Of a stretch of 64,000 nucleotides of DNA, positions 47,216 to 56,801 are shown in pieces (within the stretch, counting starts at the first letter, position 1; each line of letters begins with the position of its first letter). Source of the stretch: Oscheius onirici (lineage: Eukaryota > Nematoda > Chromadorea > Rhabditida > Rhabditidae); assembly GCA_932521025.1 (NCBI GenBank), contig OW051471.1:12090001-12154000 (forward strand), read 5' to 3'. The notes under the pieces were generated by a model. That model saw only the letters and a program-made list of their open reading frames with translations, was not told the DNA's origin and did not search any database. The position numbers were made by a program, and so were the translations under genes.

Positions 47216-47528
47216 TTACAGGTTTCTATCCGGATATCTTCGCTTTTCCTTGTCATCCTGAACCTTTTCTTCCTCATGTTCCTGACGGGCAAAGTATTCC
47301 TGGGCACATTGCATCTGCTGTGCCATTCCCTCAGGAGAGCGGAGAGTAAATCCGCCCATCATTCCTCTAAAAATTATCAAGTTTTAATCAGAAAAAGGTC
47401 AAAAACTCACTCGGCCAGATTGTTACCCAGGGCTCCATTGTCAAGATTGGGATCCTGTGGCTGCTCGGTTTTCTGAAAGAAATCTTTTTGGAAAAGAGGG
47501 TAAGTGGAAAACGTACGCGGCTAGACAT
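47216..47528 (-). CDS. Small conserved-looking protein, 74 residues
   Basis: Three exons (47528-47517, only 12 bp; 47472-47411; 47366-47216) join exactly in frame. The product begins MSSRKTEQPQDPNLDNGALG, continues NNLAEGMMGGFTLRSPEGMA, and ends in a charged helix (QQMQCAQEYFARQEHEEEKV) with a basic tail. It has no signal peptide or membrane helix. The exact three-exon fit, including a micro-exon start and typical acceptors, supports a real gene. Function unknown. Confidence 0.6.
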
Positions 47529-47868
47529 ATTTTGCGTTGTTATGGTTGGGGAAAAATCGAATCTTGTGACTATAAGGGCGCGAGCCAAAGTGCATGTTTA
47601 CGCGCGGAAGGGAGGCGAAGAGACGACAACAAAAGCAGATTGGGAAATGGGAAGAAGGGGGATGCAGAGATCACATTTGAACTGAGCCGGTGCTTTTACA
47701 AGCCTTACTGACGGAAAATCTTGAACTCTAGAATCTCTGAATACTTTTCAAAGCTCCAAAAACGACAAAAAGTATTTATTGTTAGGATTTTTCAGCCAAA
47801 ACATACTTCTTCAAACACAGCTCTGTTCATTATCCCTCTTCAGCAAGCATGGTGCAACTAACTTTTCC

Positions 47869-49866
47869 TCAATTGTTAGACACTTTTTCTGCCACTGAAA
47901 ACATAATTTTCAATTGAAGGCAAGTCCAACCTTTGTTAGTTCCACATTTTCTGCTTCCTGGTACGTTTCTTCCTTTTCAATTTTAATGTTCAATAGACTC
48001 AAAAATGGCTTGATAACAATTCCCTGTAGAAGGCAGGTAACTACTATAACGACCACGGCTGTTGTCACCAGTAGCGATTTGGCAGGAACGTGATTGGCAT
48101 CTGAAAGTGGTTTTTTTAAAAGAATTTTCTACTGTTTTCATTACCCAAATTCTGTACCAGTCCATAGCAAATAGGGCCTCTGATTCCTGAGAAAGCTAGA
48201 ACCGTCTGTTCTTTCCAGTCAATCTTGTTCTTCCTCACTAGATTGGCGAGGAAGGTTAGAAGGAAAGTTGCTGAAAAAATACTTTTCATAGGTTGGAGAA
48301 CCTACTGAAGAAGCGGGAAGCAACGATCGTGACAAGGGTTACGGTAATGAAGGCCACATCCCAGGAATGGACGAGGGAAATGGTTGAGAGGCCGAGGAAG
48401 GTGAAAATGATCGAGTCAGAGCTAAAGAAGGGATTGTTATCAGTAGTTTCTCTGTCTCTCTTACCCAGTCGCCCAAGCCTTCATAACCGAATTCACTGTG
48501 ACCAGCCGTCCACTTTCCAGGTTCTTGCCAACATATCGACTCATAAAAAGCCCGCAAGAGACGATTGCCAGCATTCCACTCAAGTGAACCCTTTCAGCAA
48601 CCAGGTAACACAGATAGGGTAGACCCAAAATTACCAGAGGGACTGGTGATGGTTTGGGATCGAGTCTTGGTTATATTTGAGTCAAAGAACATGAATTACC
48701 GGGTCCAGAGGGCAGGCAGTGCAGCCCAAAGAGTTCCCAGGACTATGGCTCCGATGCTGACTGTGAAAAATGAGCCGAGAGAGCTGAGAATGTCGGTTGA
48801 GACGACGTTTTCAGCTCCTTTTGTAGTCATGAACGTTAGAGAGTTGTAGAGAACCTAAATTTTGAGAATGCATGTAAGGAAAGCACTAACTATTCCGAAA
48901 GCGTCGTTGAAGAGAGACTCCCCAGCCACTAGAATGAAAAGTTGTTCAGGGACATGGAGTTCTTCAAAGACGGAGAGGACAGAGACCGGGTCAGTGGCTG
49001 AAAAAACGAATTGAAACTGAAAAAAATGAAGAACCTAGAGAAAATAACTAGGCTAGACTAACTGAAACAAAAAGTTCCGACCTGACAAAAAGTAAGGCCA
49101 AAAAACTACCAAAAGCAGCATAGTCCCCGACTCCTGTTGTCTGAGCCAGACCCATTCGTGACCTACTCCGCTCAGCTCTTTTTATCCCGATCATGGTCTG
49201 ATTACCCCCCGCACTGAACAGTTTCAATTACCTTTCTCAATCCTGCGTATTTTTCTTCTGAGGAATAATCTCTTCAACTTTTGATAGAGAACCTTTCTTT
49301 TGAGTTATGCAAGGACTCACGTGAAATCAGCGAGGAAAAGAGCAGTATAGAAATAGCGTCAATGTCCATCCTGTAGAGTGGTCGGAGGAGATACAGTACA
49401 CCGCCTAAAACAGTTATTTTAAGCTGTAATATCCAGTAAAATCTCACTAGTAATCGCTGCATTCATCATAGTTCCAACAACTGCATACAATAATATTGTT
49501 CCGACATTATTGAAGAAGGCCTTCTTTGGCATAAAGTAGCCGGCATCGAGGGCAATAGGAGGCAGGAGATAGAGGAAAAAGAGAGCTAAAAATGAAAAAT
49601 CTCTGTAAAAACCTTACCAGGAAACAGATAGAGATTGAGGGTCAGAAAATGGTTAAAAATCAAGCCGAAAACCAGTCCAATGGCGTAAAGCTGACAGCTA
49701 TCGGGTAGGTAGTTCTTGAAGGGACAGAAAGATTTGAAAACTAGAAATTTATAAATTTTTGAAATGATTTTGGAAGAAAACCTCGGTGAAGAAGTAGCGT
49801 TCCAAGAAACCATCCCAATAAAAGTAGGGGAGCTTCGACACTGTCCCAGGTAGACAGGGAGAACAT
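47869..49866 (-). CDS. Na+/H+ exchanger (NHX family)
   Basis: Start [20 protein letters not shown] (49866-49782). Next exons 49740-49618 and 49585-49448 carry [18 protein letters not shown] and [20 protein letters not shown], the amiloride-region signature of NHE proteins. [14 protein letters not shown], then [15 protein letters not shown] and [20 protein letters not shown] hold the ion-binding Asp (TDP) and the E-x-L-x-N-D motif of helix 5. Later exons give [11 protein letters not shown], which matches the conserved glycine/arginine-rich helix 11 motif, and end KVAEKVSNN at 47869. It should have 10-12 membrane helices and exchange Na+ for H+ at the plasma or an endosomal membrane. The cytosolic regulatory tail is very short compared with mammalian NHE1-5. 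Which of the C. elegans nhx genes it matches was not determined. Confidence 0.88.
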
Positions 49867-50446
49867 TTGAAAAAAGTGGGAATGGAGTCGGGTTACACTT
49901 TCAGTCGGGCAGTTTTAGGAGAGAAAGAGAGCGTGCATCTCATTGACCGCTCGTACTTTTAAAAATAGATTTTCGTTGCCCTTGCCAACGCTCCATCTTT
50001 TTTTCCCGAATCGACTGTGAACAGATCGTAGAGGCGATAAGAGAGGCGGGCATAAAGACACTCTATCTCATATCATCACCTGTGAACAGTTTCTCTTTTT
50101 TATTGAGAAAATAATATTTTTTCCCGACTCGTATCTCAAACACACTGCGCGTCATTATTATAGGTTCACTCCCCTTTTTCGACCTAGCGCGGTGCGCGTA
50201 TATCTGGTGCTTCTGATTTTGATTCTATTGGATTTCTCGTGTTTAAAAACCCCTGTTACCAATTTTTCAAAGCACTAACTCAACAAGTGAGTCCTCTACT
50301 TGATAATTCTCTTTTTTTAGTGCGTCATAATTATAGGTTCACCTCCGAATTTCTTAGTTAAAATTGGTACCAGGGGTTTTTATCCGTTACTAAAGAGAGC
50401 GCGATGATTGTTGGTCAAACAAAAACCAAGCAAATTGATTTATTTC
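49867..50446. other. Intergenic spacer with repeated motif
   Basis: GTCATTATTATAGGTTCACT (50152) and GTCATAATTATAGGTTCACC (50323) flank about 170 bp; AAAACCCCTG / CAGGGGTTTT (50246, 50369) form an inverted pair there. It looks like a small palindromic repeat. No gene. Confidence 0.4.
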
Positions 50447-51087
50447 TCATGGAATGTTCTCTGAGCTTGGATTGACAATCGAGGGGACGATTGGTGTCGT
50501 AGAGTATTCAGTAACACACGGCATAAATCTGCCAACCAGATGTCGACAGTATACCCGATATGGTTTCATAAAATAGATGCAAAAGAGTGAATTGATCAGC
50601 GGATATGATGCCACGATAAGAACAGTCGGTATCGTGATCCAGCTCGATTGAATCCACGTGGCAGATCTCCAGATCATCCCGATCATCTGAAGACCTGTGG
50701 GCAGCGACACGAGCAAGCCAGGAACTGCCGACTGGGCTAGAAGAATCTTATTTAGGCTTCTTTGCATTTTTAGCGTTTCCATTGACATCGAGTCCTTGTT
50801 CTCGTTGATTTTCTTCGTAACCATTAGGGTGAGAAAAATATTGAGAAATTCCACAGCTCCTATCCAAACTCCAGCACCCACTCCATAAAATATCTCGAGA
50901 GGGTTGTCTAGGTTTTTGTCTAGGAAATTGGAGAACTGGCATTAAAGCCAACGAATAGATGTGTCAAGTTGTGTCTTTTTGCATAGGCCTCAAGTTCATC
51001 GAAGGGAAGGATGTTCCAACAGGAAAACCTAACGAAAACGGCGACCATTAGTAAGCCGACGACGCTAATGCACAGACCTCTAAAAGG
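50447..51087 (-). pseudogene. Srh-like chemoreceptor, 3' half
   Basis: Exons about 51087-50943 and 50925-50447 encode helix 4 (GLCISVVGLLMVAVFVRFSC) to the C-terminus. The last exon has the helix 5-6 loop with TLKMQRSLNKILLAQSAVPG, helix 6-7 and YPLINSLFCIYFMKPYR, the Srh/Sri-type ending. The 17-bp gap between the two exons is too short for a normal intron, so it may be a misread or a lesion. Exons for helices 1-3 were not found upstream; a half MITE (AAACCTCTATTAGAAG, 51187) lies there. Probably a truncated receptor gene of a chemosensory neuron family. Confidence 0.55.
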
Positions 51088-52431
51088 CTTTGTTTTTTGA
51101 CATCAGAACATTAAAAAAATTGCTACGGAAATTTTGATAAAGACTACTGCTCAACTGGTTTTCAACACATTTTTTGCGATTACCCTTAAACCTCTATTAG
51201 AAGCCCCCCTTACATAAGATACGCAATTACGTATTACGTGCTTTCATAGTTTGCCTTCATTCATAGTCAGACATTCAAAATTTCCGTTTTCAGGCGAAAT
51301 GGGCAAGAATAAGGGAAAAAAAGAAGTATACCTTGCTGACGTTCAAAGGTTCAGATATCTTTTCATATTGAAAAAGACTAGAGCCCGAAAAATGCAACAT
51401 TAAAGGACATATACTACAGGGTGGCCAGAAATTACGGTAACAGCAAGTGGGGCGCAATTTTTGCTTTTTTTGAGTTTTTCTCAAAGCATTTCTACATTTT
51501 CTTTGATGTATTTAGTTTTTCACATATTTTTGTATAAAAGCCTAGCATGTTACTTTTTTAAAATTACGAAGACATCAGCACATCGAGGATTTATCATCCA
51601 GTTACATCGCGAACTCCTTCAGGCGTGTGAGATTGCTAGGCGTCCTAAAGTATCAAGAAAGCTCATACCTACTTCTATTCGGCGTATCAATGAGCTGGGA
51701 ACAAATGCCGATCGTTTTGGGTGAGGAATACCTGCAACAGTTGTCACCAGAGCCAATATCAAGAAGGTACACGCTAAGCTTCGATACGATCCACACTGAG
51801 TAAAGGTGAACAGCGCTTACTTTTCGGGTTTTTTAAAGCATGACTCGTAGGTGACAAACAAAAAATTGACACATCTTAAAACTGATTCTTTTTGAAGTTT
51901 CTCTTCCGACTTCCGCTTCTCCCGAGTGTTTTAGTGAACAAGGTTAACTGAATCTCTCTTCCATTCCAAGAAAAATTAAAGTTCCCCTTCAAAAATTTTG
52001 CTTTTTCCGCGCGATCGGTTTTAAACTGTTCGTTCATGCACAGATGTACGGTGTGATAAAAGCAGATGGACAGCAAGATATACTCATTCTGTCTCACATT
52101 TCCCTTCACTCCTTTTTTTGTTTCTTCTACGAAAATGATCATTTTTACAGACCCTTACATGATTCTCATTTTATGGATTTTCTTTTTATGTAGTGCTCAA
52201 GTTGAAATGACAAATATCAAATCCAGCCTCTGGATCTTGGCTTAAAATTTTGAGGTAACGTTTCCACAGATATTAGCGAAAAATAGTTTTCAGTCATCGT
52301 TCTCAGTCGCCAAAGTGGTATGTTCTCAGGACTCCAAGACTTCCTATTTATTGTTTTGTTTGTGTGTTCTTGTAGAATATTTTTATGAACCCTTCATTGT
52401 TCATCTGGTAAAAAAAGTAACACCAACAAGT
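51088..52431. other. Spacer without identified gene
   Basis: About 1.3 kb. A single MITE end (near 51187-51240) resembles the ends of the palindrome at 53971-54220. A minus-strand frame at 52142-51876 has no motif. Otherwise nothing seen. Confidence 0.35.
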
Positions 52432-52439
52432 GTATGCAC

Positions 52440-52715
52440 CAGGGTTGGGCGATAGTTTTGTCTGCAAAACTCGTTTTAAAAATAGAAAACGTCTTTTTTC
52501 CAATCTGGATTTGTTTTATAAATCGACGTCGATATTGATAGTAAACCGATAGTACCGTTTTTCTCCACACTCTGCTGGAATTTTCTGAATTTTTTGTGTG
52601 ACCCTGGGTTCTTTATCGAGTTTTACGATTTATTAAACAAAATAGGATTGGAAAAAAATCTTTTTTTTGTAATCGACTTACGTAGTTTTGCAGACAAAAC
52701 TATCGCCCAACCCTG
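52440..52715 (+). mobile_element. hAT-type palindromic MITE, H1
   Basis: Starts CAGGGTTGGGCGATAGTTTT and ends with its inverted form (TCGCCCAACCCTG). The 8-bp target duplication GTATGCAC flanks it (52432-52439, 52716-52723). Arms of at least 30 bp pair perfectly; 276 bp, no coding capacity. CAGGG termini and 8-bp duplications are usual for hAT elements. Confidence 0.88.
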
Positions 52716-52749
52716 GTATGCACCTATACCAAGAGAACAAGGGTGACAC

Positions 52750-53125
52750 TGCAGAGATGTGCGGAAATTTTGTCTGCAAAAGTGCGTAAAGCGCACGTCA
52801 TGTCGTTTTTCATGTGTTTTTCTCAAATTTTTTCGGTTTTCGTATTTTTCAGCCCAAATACAGGTTTATACAGAAAGAAACTCGTTTCCGTGAAACAAAT
52901 TTCCGCGGAAATGCGTACGGAAATCCAGCGGAAAATGTTCACGGAAATGTTTTTTTCTCTCTGTAAAAACACTTTTTTATTCTGTTTTTCTTTTTTGCAA
53001 GTGTATTTAGGCTGTGTTCATCGAGGAAAAATTGAAACAGGAGAAAAACTGGAGAAAACAACGCGAAAAACGACGATACGTAATCGTTACGCACTTTTGC
53101 AGAAGAAATTTCCGCACATCACCTG
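52750..53125 (+). mobile_element. hAT-type palindromic MITE, H2
   Basis: Target duplication GGTGACAC at 52742-52749 and 53126-53133. The right end, read inward, is CAGGTGATGTGCGGAAATTT; the left end is TGCAGAGATGTGCGGAAATT, a slightly altered match. Inner parts (TTTTGCAGA / TCTGCAAAAG and CGTTACGCAC) pair as well. It lies 7 bp beyond the stop codon of the 53.1-56.4 kb lipid-binding gene and holds a minus-strand AATAAA at 52976-52981, so it may supply that gene's 3' end. Confidence 0.8.
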
Positions 53126-53140
53126 GGTGACACACACCGT

Positions 53141-56100
53141 TTATTTCTGTTTTTCATTGTTCTCGTCGATTAGCGGAACAGTATCGTCTCTGTTTGCATT
53201 TTTCTTCCACAAGTGACGTCCAACCGCTAGCAGAATACCAGACACAAACATCGACAAGATCAAAGCAGAAAAATGTGTCCCATACGATGATGTCCTGTCC
53301 CAATTTTCAGTGAACAGCGTCGTGTTGGTAAATTCCAGGCCAACAGAAGCATATCCTTTTAATAGGTTGATTTCAGTGCCTTCTAGAAGAAAAAAGATTT
53401 TTTCCTTATAACTAACAGACCTCCAAGATGCCAGTTTCCGTAGCGAAAATCACTGAGATTATATCCATCAGTCCAAAACTTGTAGCCTTCATAATTCAGC
53501 GACCATGTGAGACCAAAACCAAGAAGAAGGCGTTTTCTGAAAACAATCTTTTTTCCGCGTTAATAATATTGATCTTACACATAGCCAGGATATCCAACTT
53601 TTGAGCTTACGACCGCCAGATTACGGTAGTTGGTCGTGGGAAGAAGATAAAAGTGGCTGTTGTGGATTTGGGGCTTTTGAAGGTTAATCACAGCGTCGTA
53701 GTCTGAAAAGAAGAAAGAAGGTTGTTGGACATGGTAAAACTGACTAATTTGGACAAGAAGAGACTGGTTGATGGTGATGTTGAACGTTGTGTAGACAAGA
53801 ATTCTGAAATTGTTGGTGTTTTAAAATATTTTGGCGGGACTAAAGTTCTTTGTTGATATTTTCGTATCTTTTCTTCAAAAATGTTTGTACTATTGAAAAG
53901 AGAAACTAGTGAGTCGTGCAACCTAAACCACAAAACGGGTAACGTGCTTAGTTCCATTTTACCGAATACACTAAAACCTCTATTATTATCGAAGCTCCCT
54001 TATGTAAGAACACGCCATTACTTCACGTTTTTTTTCTTCACGTTTGACGGTCAAGACGAAATTTTTCAGCTTTTTTGTGTTCTGCAAAGTTGTAGAGGAC
54101 GTCAGAGGCTGCAACTTTGCAAAACATCACAAAGTCAAAATATGCCGTCTTGACCTCAAAAAACGTGAATACGTAATTGCGTATCTTATATAAGGGAGGG
54201 GGTTCTAATAGAGGTTTTAGGGTAGTTGTTTTACCGAATTATCGAGTTGGTTTTCTTTTTTTCCTCTTTCTCTTCAGCTCAAACTGCTTACCTCACCGAA
54301 CCAGAAACAACAATGACTTCTGGAGCCTTTGACGTGTAGATTATGACATCGACAGTCCTGTTTGGGTACTTTGCCTGCATTTCTGGAAAAATCCTTCCAA
54401 TGCAAGCTTCGAATCTTCCACACCTAAAACATTTCTTAAGTTTTTTTTTATCAAGGTTAAGAAATCTACGTTGTTCCAAAGTAGCCTGCAATTTTCGGAT
54501 CCGTTGTGTTCACCCGGTACCAGAGACTTTTCGATTCGTGTGAAGCTTTTAGAAGACACTGTGCCACGGGCTCTGAGAATCCGAGAGACAGCATTTTTGA
54601 GTCGGAGCTGGCTTAAAAACCCTTGTTACTCATTTTAGGCTCATTTTTACCCATTTTCTGTTTAAAATCAGCCCTGCACACCTGCCCCTTTCCATAATGG
54701 AAGGCAATATTAGCTGTCGCTTCGAGAGCTTTCCTGAAGAGAGTTGATAAGACAAAAATGAGCAAACACTTACTCGGGAGTGTTTAGCGATAGCCCGTTA
54801 TATTCCACGGTGAAGATTTTCTGGTGGTCTTTGGTTACCGGAAAGAGCCAGCTGTTGACCTTATTAATGTTTTTGGCAATAGTTTCGCAAGCCTAAAAAT
54901 GGCGTGTTTCTGTAGGAGCAGCTACTAAGAATAAGTAGTCCTTCAAATTTAGAGTAAAAAAGTGGGTCCTGACATGACTAACTGTGTCGGGACCAGGGTA
55001 GGGCGAACATTCGTACGCAAATTTGAGGCGAAGAGTGGCGTGACTCGTTTTGCGGAAAATTCGGCTATTTTGGAGGGTCGACACTATTTTTTCCAAATTC
55101 CTTGACCCGGAATGCATATGTAAAAAATATAAAACTTGAAAAAATTATTGGCTGAGGCGAGATATAGCCCAATTTTTTTCGTGTTCATTTTCGACCATTG
55201 CGTACGCGAACACGAACGAACATCGGACGAACATTCGGCTATATCTAGGTCCAGGAAATAATTTTTTTACGTTTCAATATTCGTACGCAAATTTGCGTAC
55301 GAATGTTCGCCCAACCCTGGTCGGGACCCCGCTTTTTTGTTCTAAAATTAAAGGACTACCTATTCTCACAATCAGTAACTGGTTTACAGGGGCAGGTTTC
55401 GTTACGCCTGTTAAATGCTGTTATCATTGTGGAAAATGAGTTTTCCTATGAATGACAAGTTTTAGCTTAGAATCACTTTTTCACAGTGATAGCAGCATTT
55501 TCACACTTCACAATGTTCTGCAAAGTAGTAGAGCGTGATCAGGGCTACAACTTTACTCACTGGAACACAACTGGAAAATGCAAATGAGAGCCGGAAAATT
55601 TAGATTTCCCCCCGCCGACCCCCAAAAACCCCAAGTTTGGGGGGGGGGGAGAGAAAGATTAGCAGGATACAAAAACCAACTCTTTTATTGAAGCCATGCC
55701 GAAGAGCTTTTCCCAACTTTCCAGCAAACAATTGTTTGAGTATATGAACAGCTATTCCACCGTGCACTCGCCTAAAATTTTAAAGTTAAAGAAAATATTT
55801 TAAGCTCCCAACTGTACGTCCAGAGCCCCAAGAACGGCCTGACATGATGCGAGCTCAAGTTCTCCCGTCGTTTTGTTTGTGCGCAAACTGATAGCGGTGT
55901 TCAAGCCTCCCAATAAGAGCTCCACATCTCCACCAATTTTACCCTAAAATCGGTTTTTTTCTGGGTATTTTGATATGGAAATACCATCGGAACTTTCACA
56001 ATGACATGACAACGAGTTGTGATCAAGCCGCCTTCAGTGGTAACGTCTCCCGTAGCGGCAGTTTTGACTCTAAAATGATTAAACACTTTGAAAATGGTTC

Positions 56101-56359
56101 GCTACTTTGGAAGCTGGACAGTTCGCCAGTCGCAGTCTCTGAGGGTGTTTCCATCAATGTGGTAATCGACGTGCCAAGTGCGAATTGCTTTTTCTGCCTG
56201 AAAAACTGAATTTGGTGAAGAAAACTTGTTGTTTTGACTCACAACTTCTCTACCAATTCCAGTAGCAAGATTTAGACCGTCCTGATCCATTCGGACAGAC
56301 AGAGAGGAGGCTTGGATAGAGTGAAGAAAAAAAATGAATAGGGAAAGAAAAACCAGCAT
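53141..56359 (-). CDS. BPI/LBP-type lipid-binding protein with C-terminal membrane helix (B)
   Basis: About a dozen exons on the minus strand. A signal peptide (MLVFLSLFIFFLHSIQASSL) leads into VRMDQDGLNLATGIGREVV, the BPI/LBP/CETP N-terminal pattern (R.S..GL..A...). TWHVDYHIDGNTLRDCDW follows. An exon at about 55780-55680 has RVHGGIAVHILKQLFAGKLG, the amphipathic turn before the first conserved Cys. Then come ACETIAKNINKVNSWLFPVT, KALEATANIAFHYGKG, a second-barrel region (RIFPEMQAKYPNRTVDVIIY) and a terminal helix (FSALILSMFVSGILLAVG) with a short basic cytosolic tail. Family members bind lipopolysaccharide or lipids. The membrane anchor is unlike the secreted vertebrate forms. The gene is paralogous to the next one upstream. 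Introns hold MITE H3 and the 53971-54220 palindrome; H2 abuts the stop. Confidence 0.75.
53971..54220 (+). mobile_element. Palindromic MITE (CTAAAACCTCTATTA ends)
   Basis: Ends CTAAAACCTCTATTA and TAATAGAGGTTTTAG. Inside, TTCTGCAAAGTTGTAGAGG pairs with GCAACTTTGCAAAACATC-like sequence, and ACGTTTTTT with AAAAAACGT. It lies in an intron of the B gene. Related halves or centres are seen near 2524, 28345, 51187, 55510 and 57555, so it is one member of a dispersed family. Confidence 0.7.
54994..55319 (+). mobile_element. hAT-type palindromic MITE, H3
   Basis: Target duplication GTCGGGAC at 54986-54993 and 55320-55327. Ends CAGGGTAGGGCGAACATTCG and TCGCCCAACCCTG; long perfect arms with ATTCGTACGCAAATTTG. 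It lies in an intron of the B lipid-binding gene, with no coding frame. Confidence 0.88.
55328..55680. other. Intron part with repeats and a G run
   Basis: Contains a TTCTGCAAAGTAGTAGAG variant of the dispersed palindrome (near 55513) and GGGGGGGGGG near 55640. No exon seen. Confidence 0.4.
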
Positions 56360-56801
56360 TGTTAGATCGGGGAAGAAGGGTTTAGATAAGGAGTTTTGTT
56401 CCTTTCAGATTCCTTATCTTGTTGACACTCAACAGCAAAAGAAGATGGACACATTTTCTCACCGCTTTGCTTTTTGGACAGATGGAAAAGACTATATTCC
56501 CATCGAGATGTTGTTCCTGATCCGGTCCAGCATTTGAAGAAGAGCTCGGAGCCAAACTATTGGCAGATCTAATACAGCGAAAATATTGACTTTCAAATTT
56601 CGAATCGGAATCCATATTTTATGTTCATCACCACGCTGGTCTTCCCCAATGAAATAGCATTCCTCTGCACAAAAAGTGCTCAACAAGTTTCCGAAGATTC
56701 TAAATCGGTTCGAGATTTTCCCCCGAAAACTTTGAGCGCAAAACTACTAAGCCTACCAACTTGGTGCACTGCATAAAAAGAAGGTCGTTCAGAAAAGTTT
56801 A

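Noticed and set aside
48293..48849. Plus-strand frames of 94-109 codons
   Set aside because: They are antisense to exons of the Na+/H+ exchanger.
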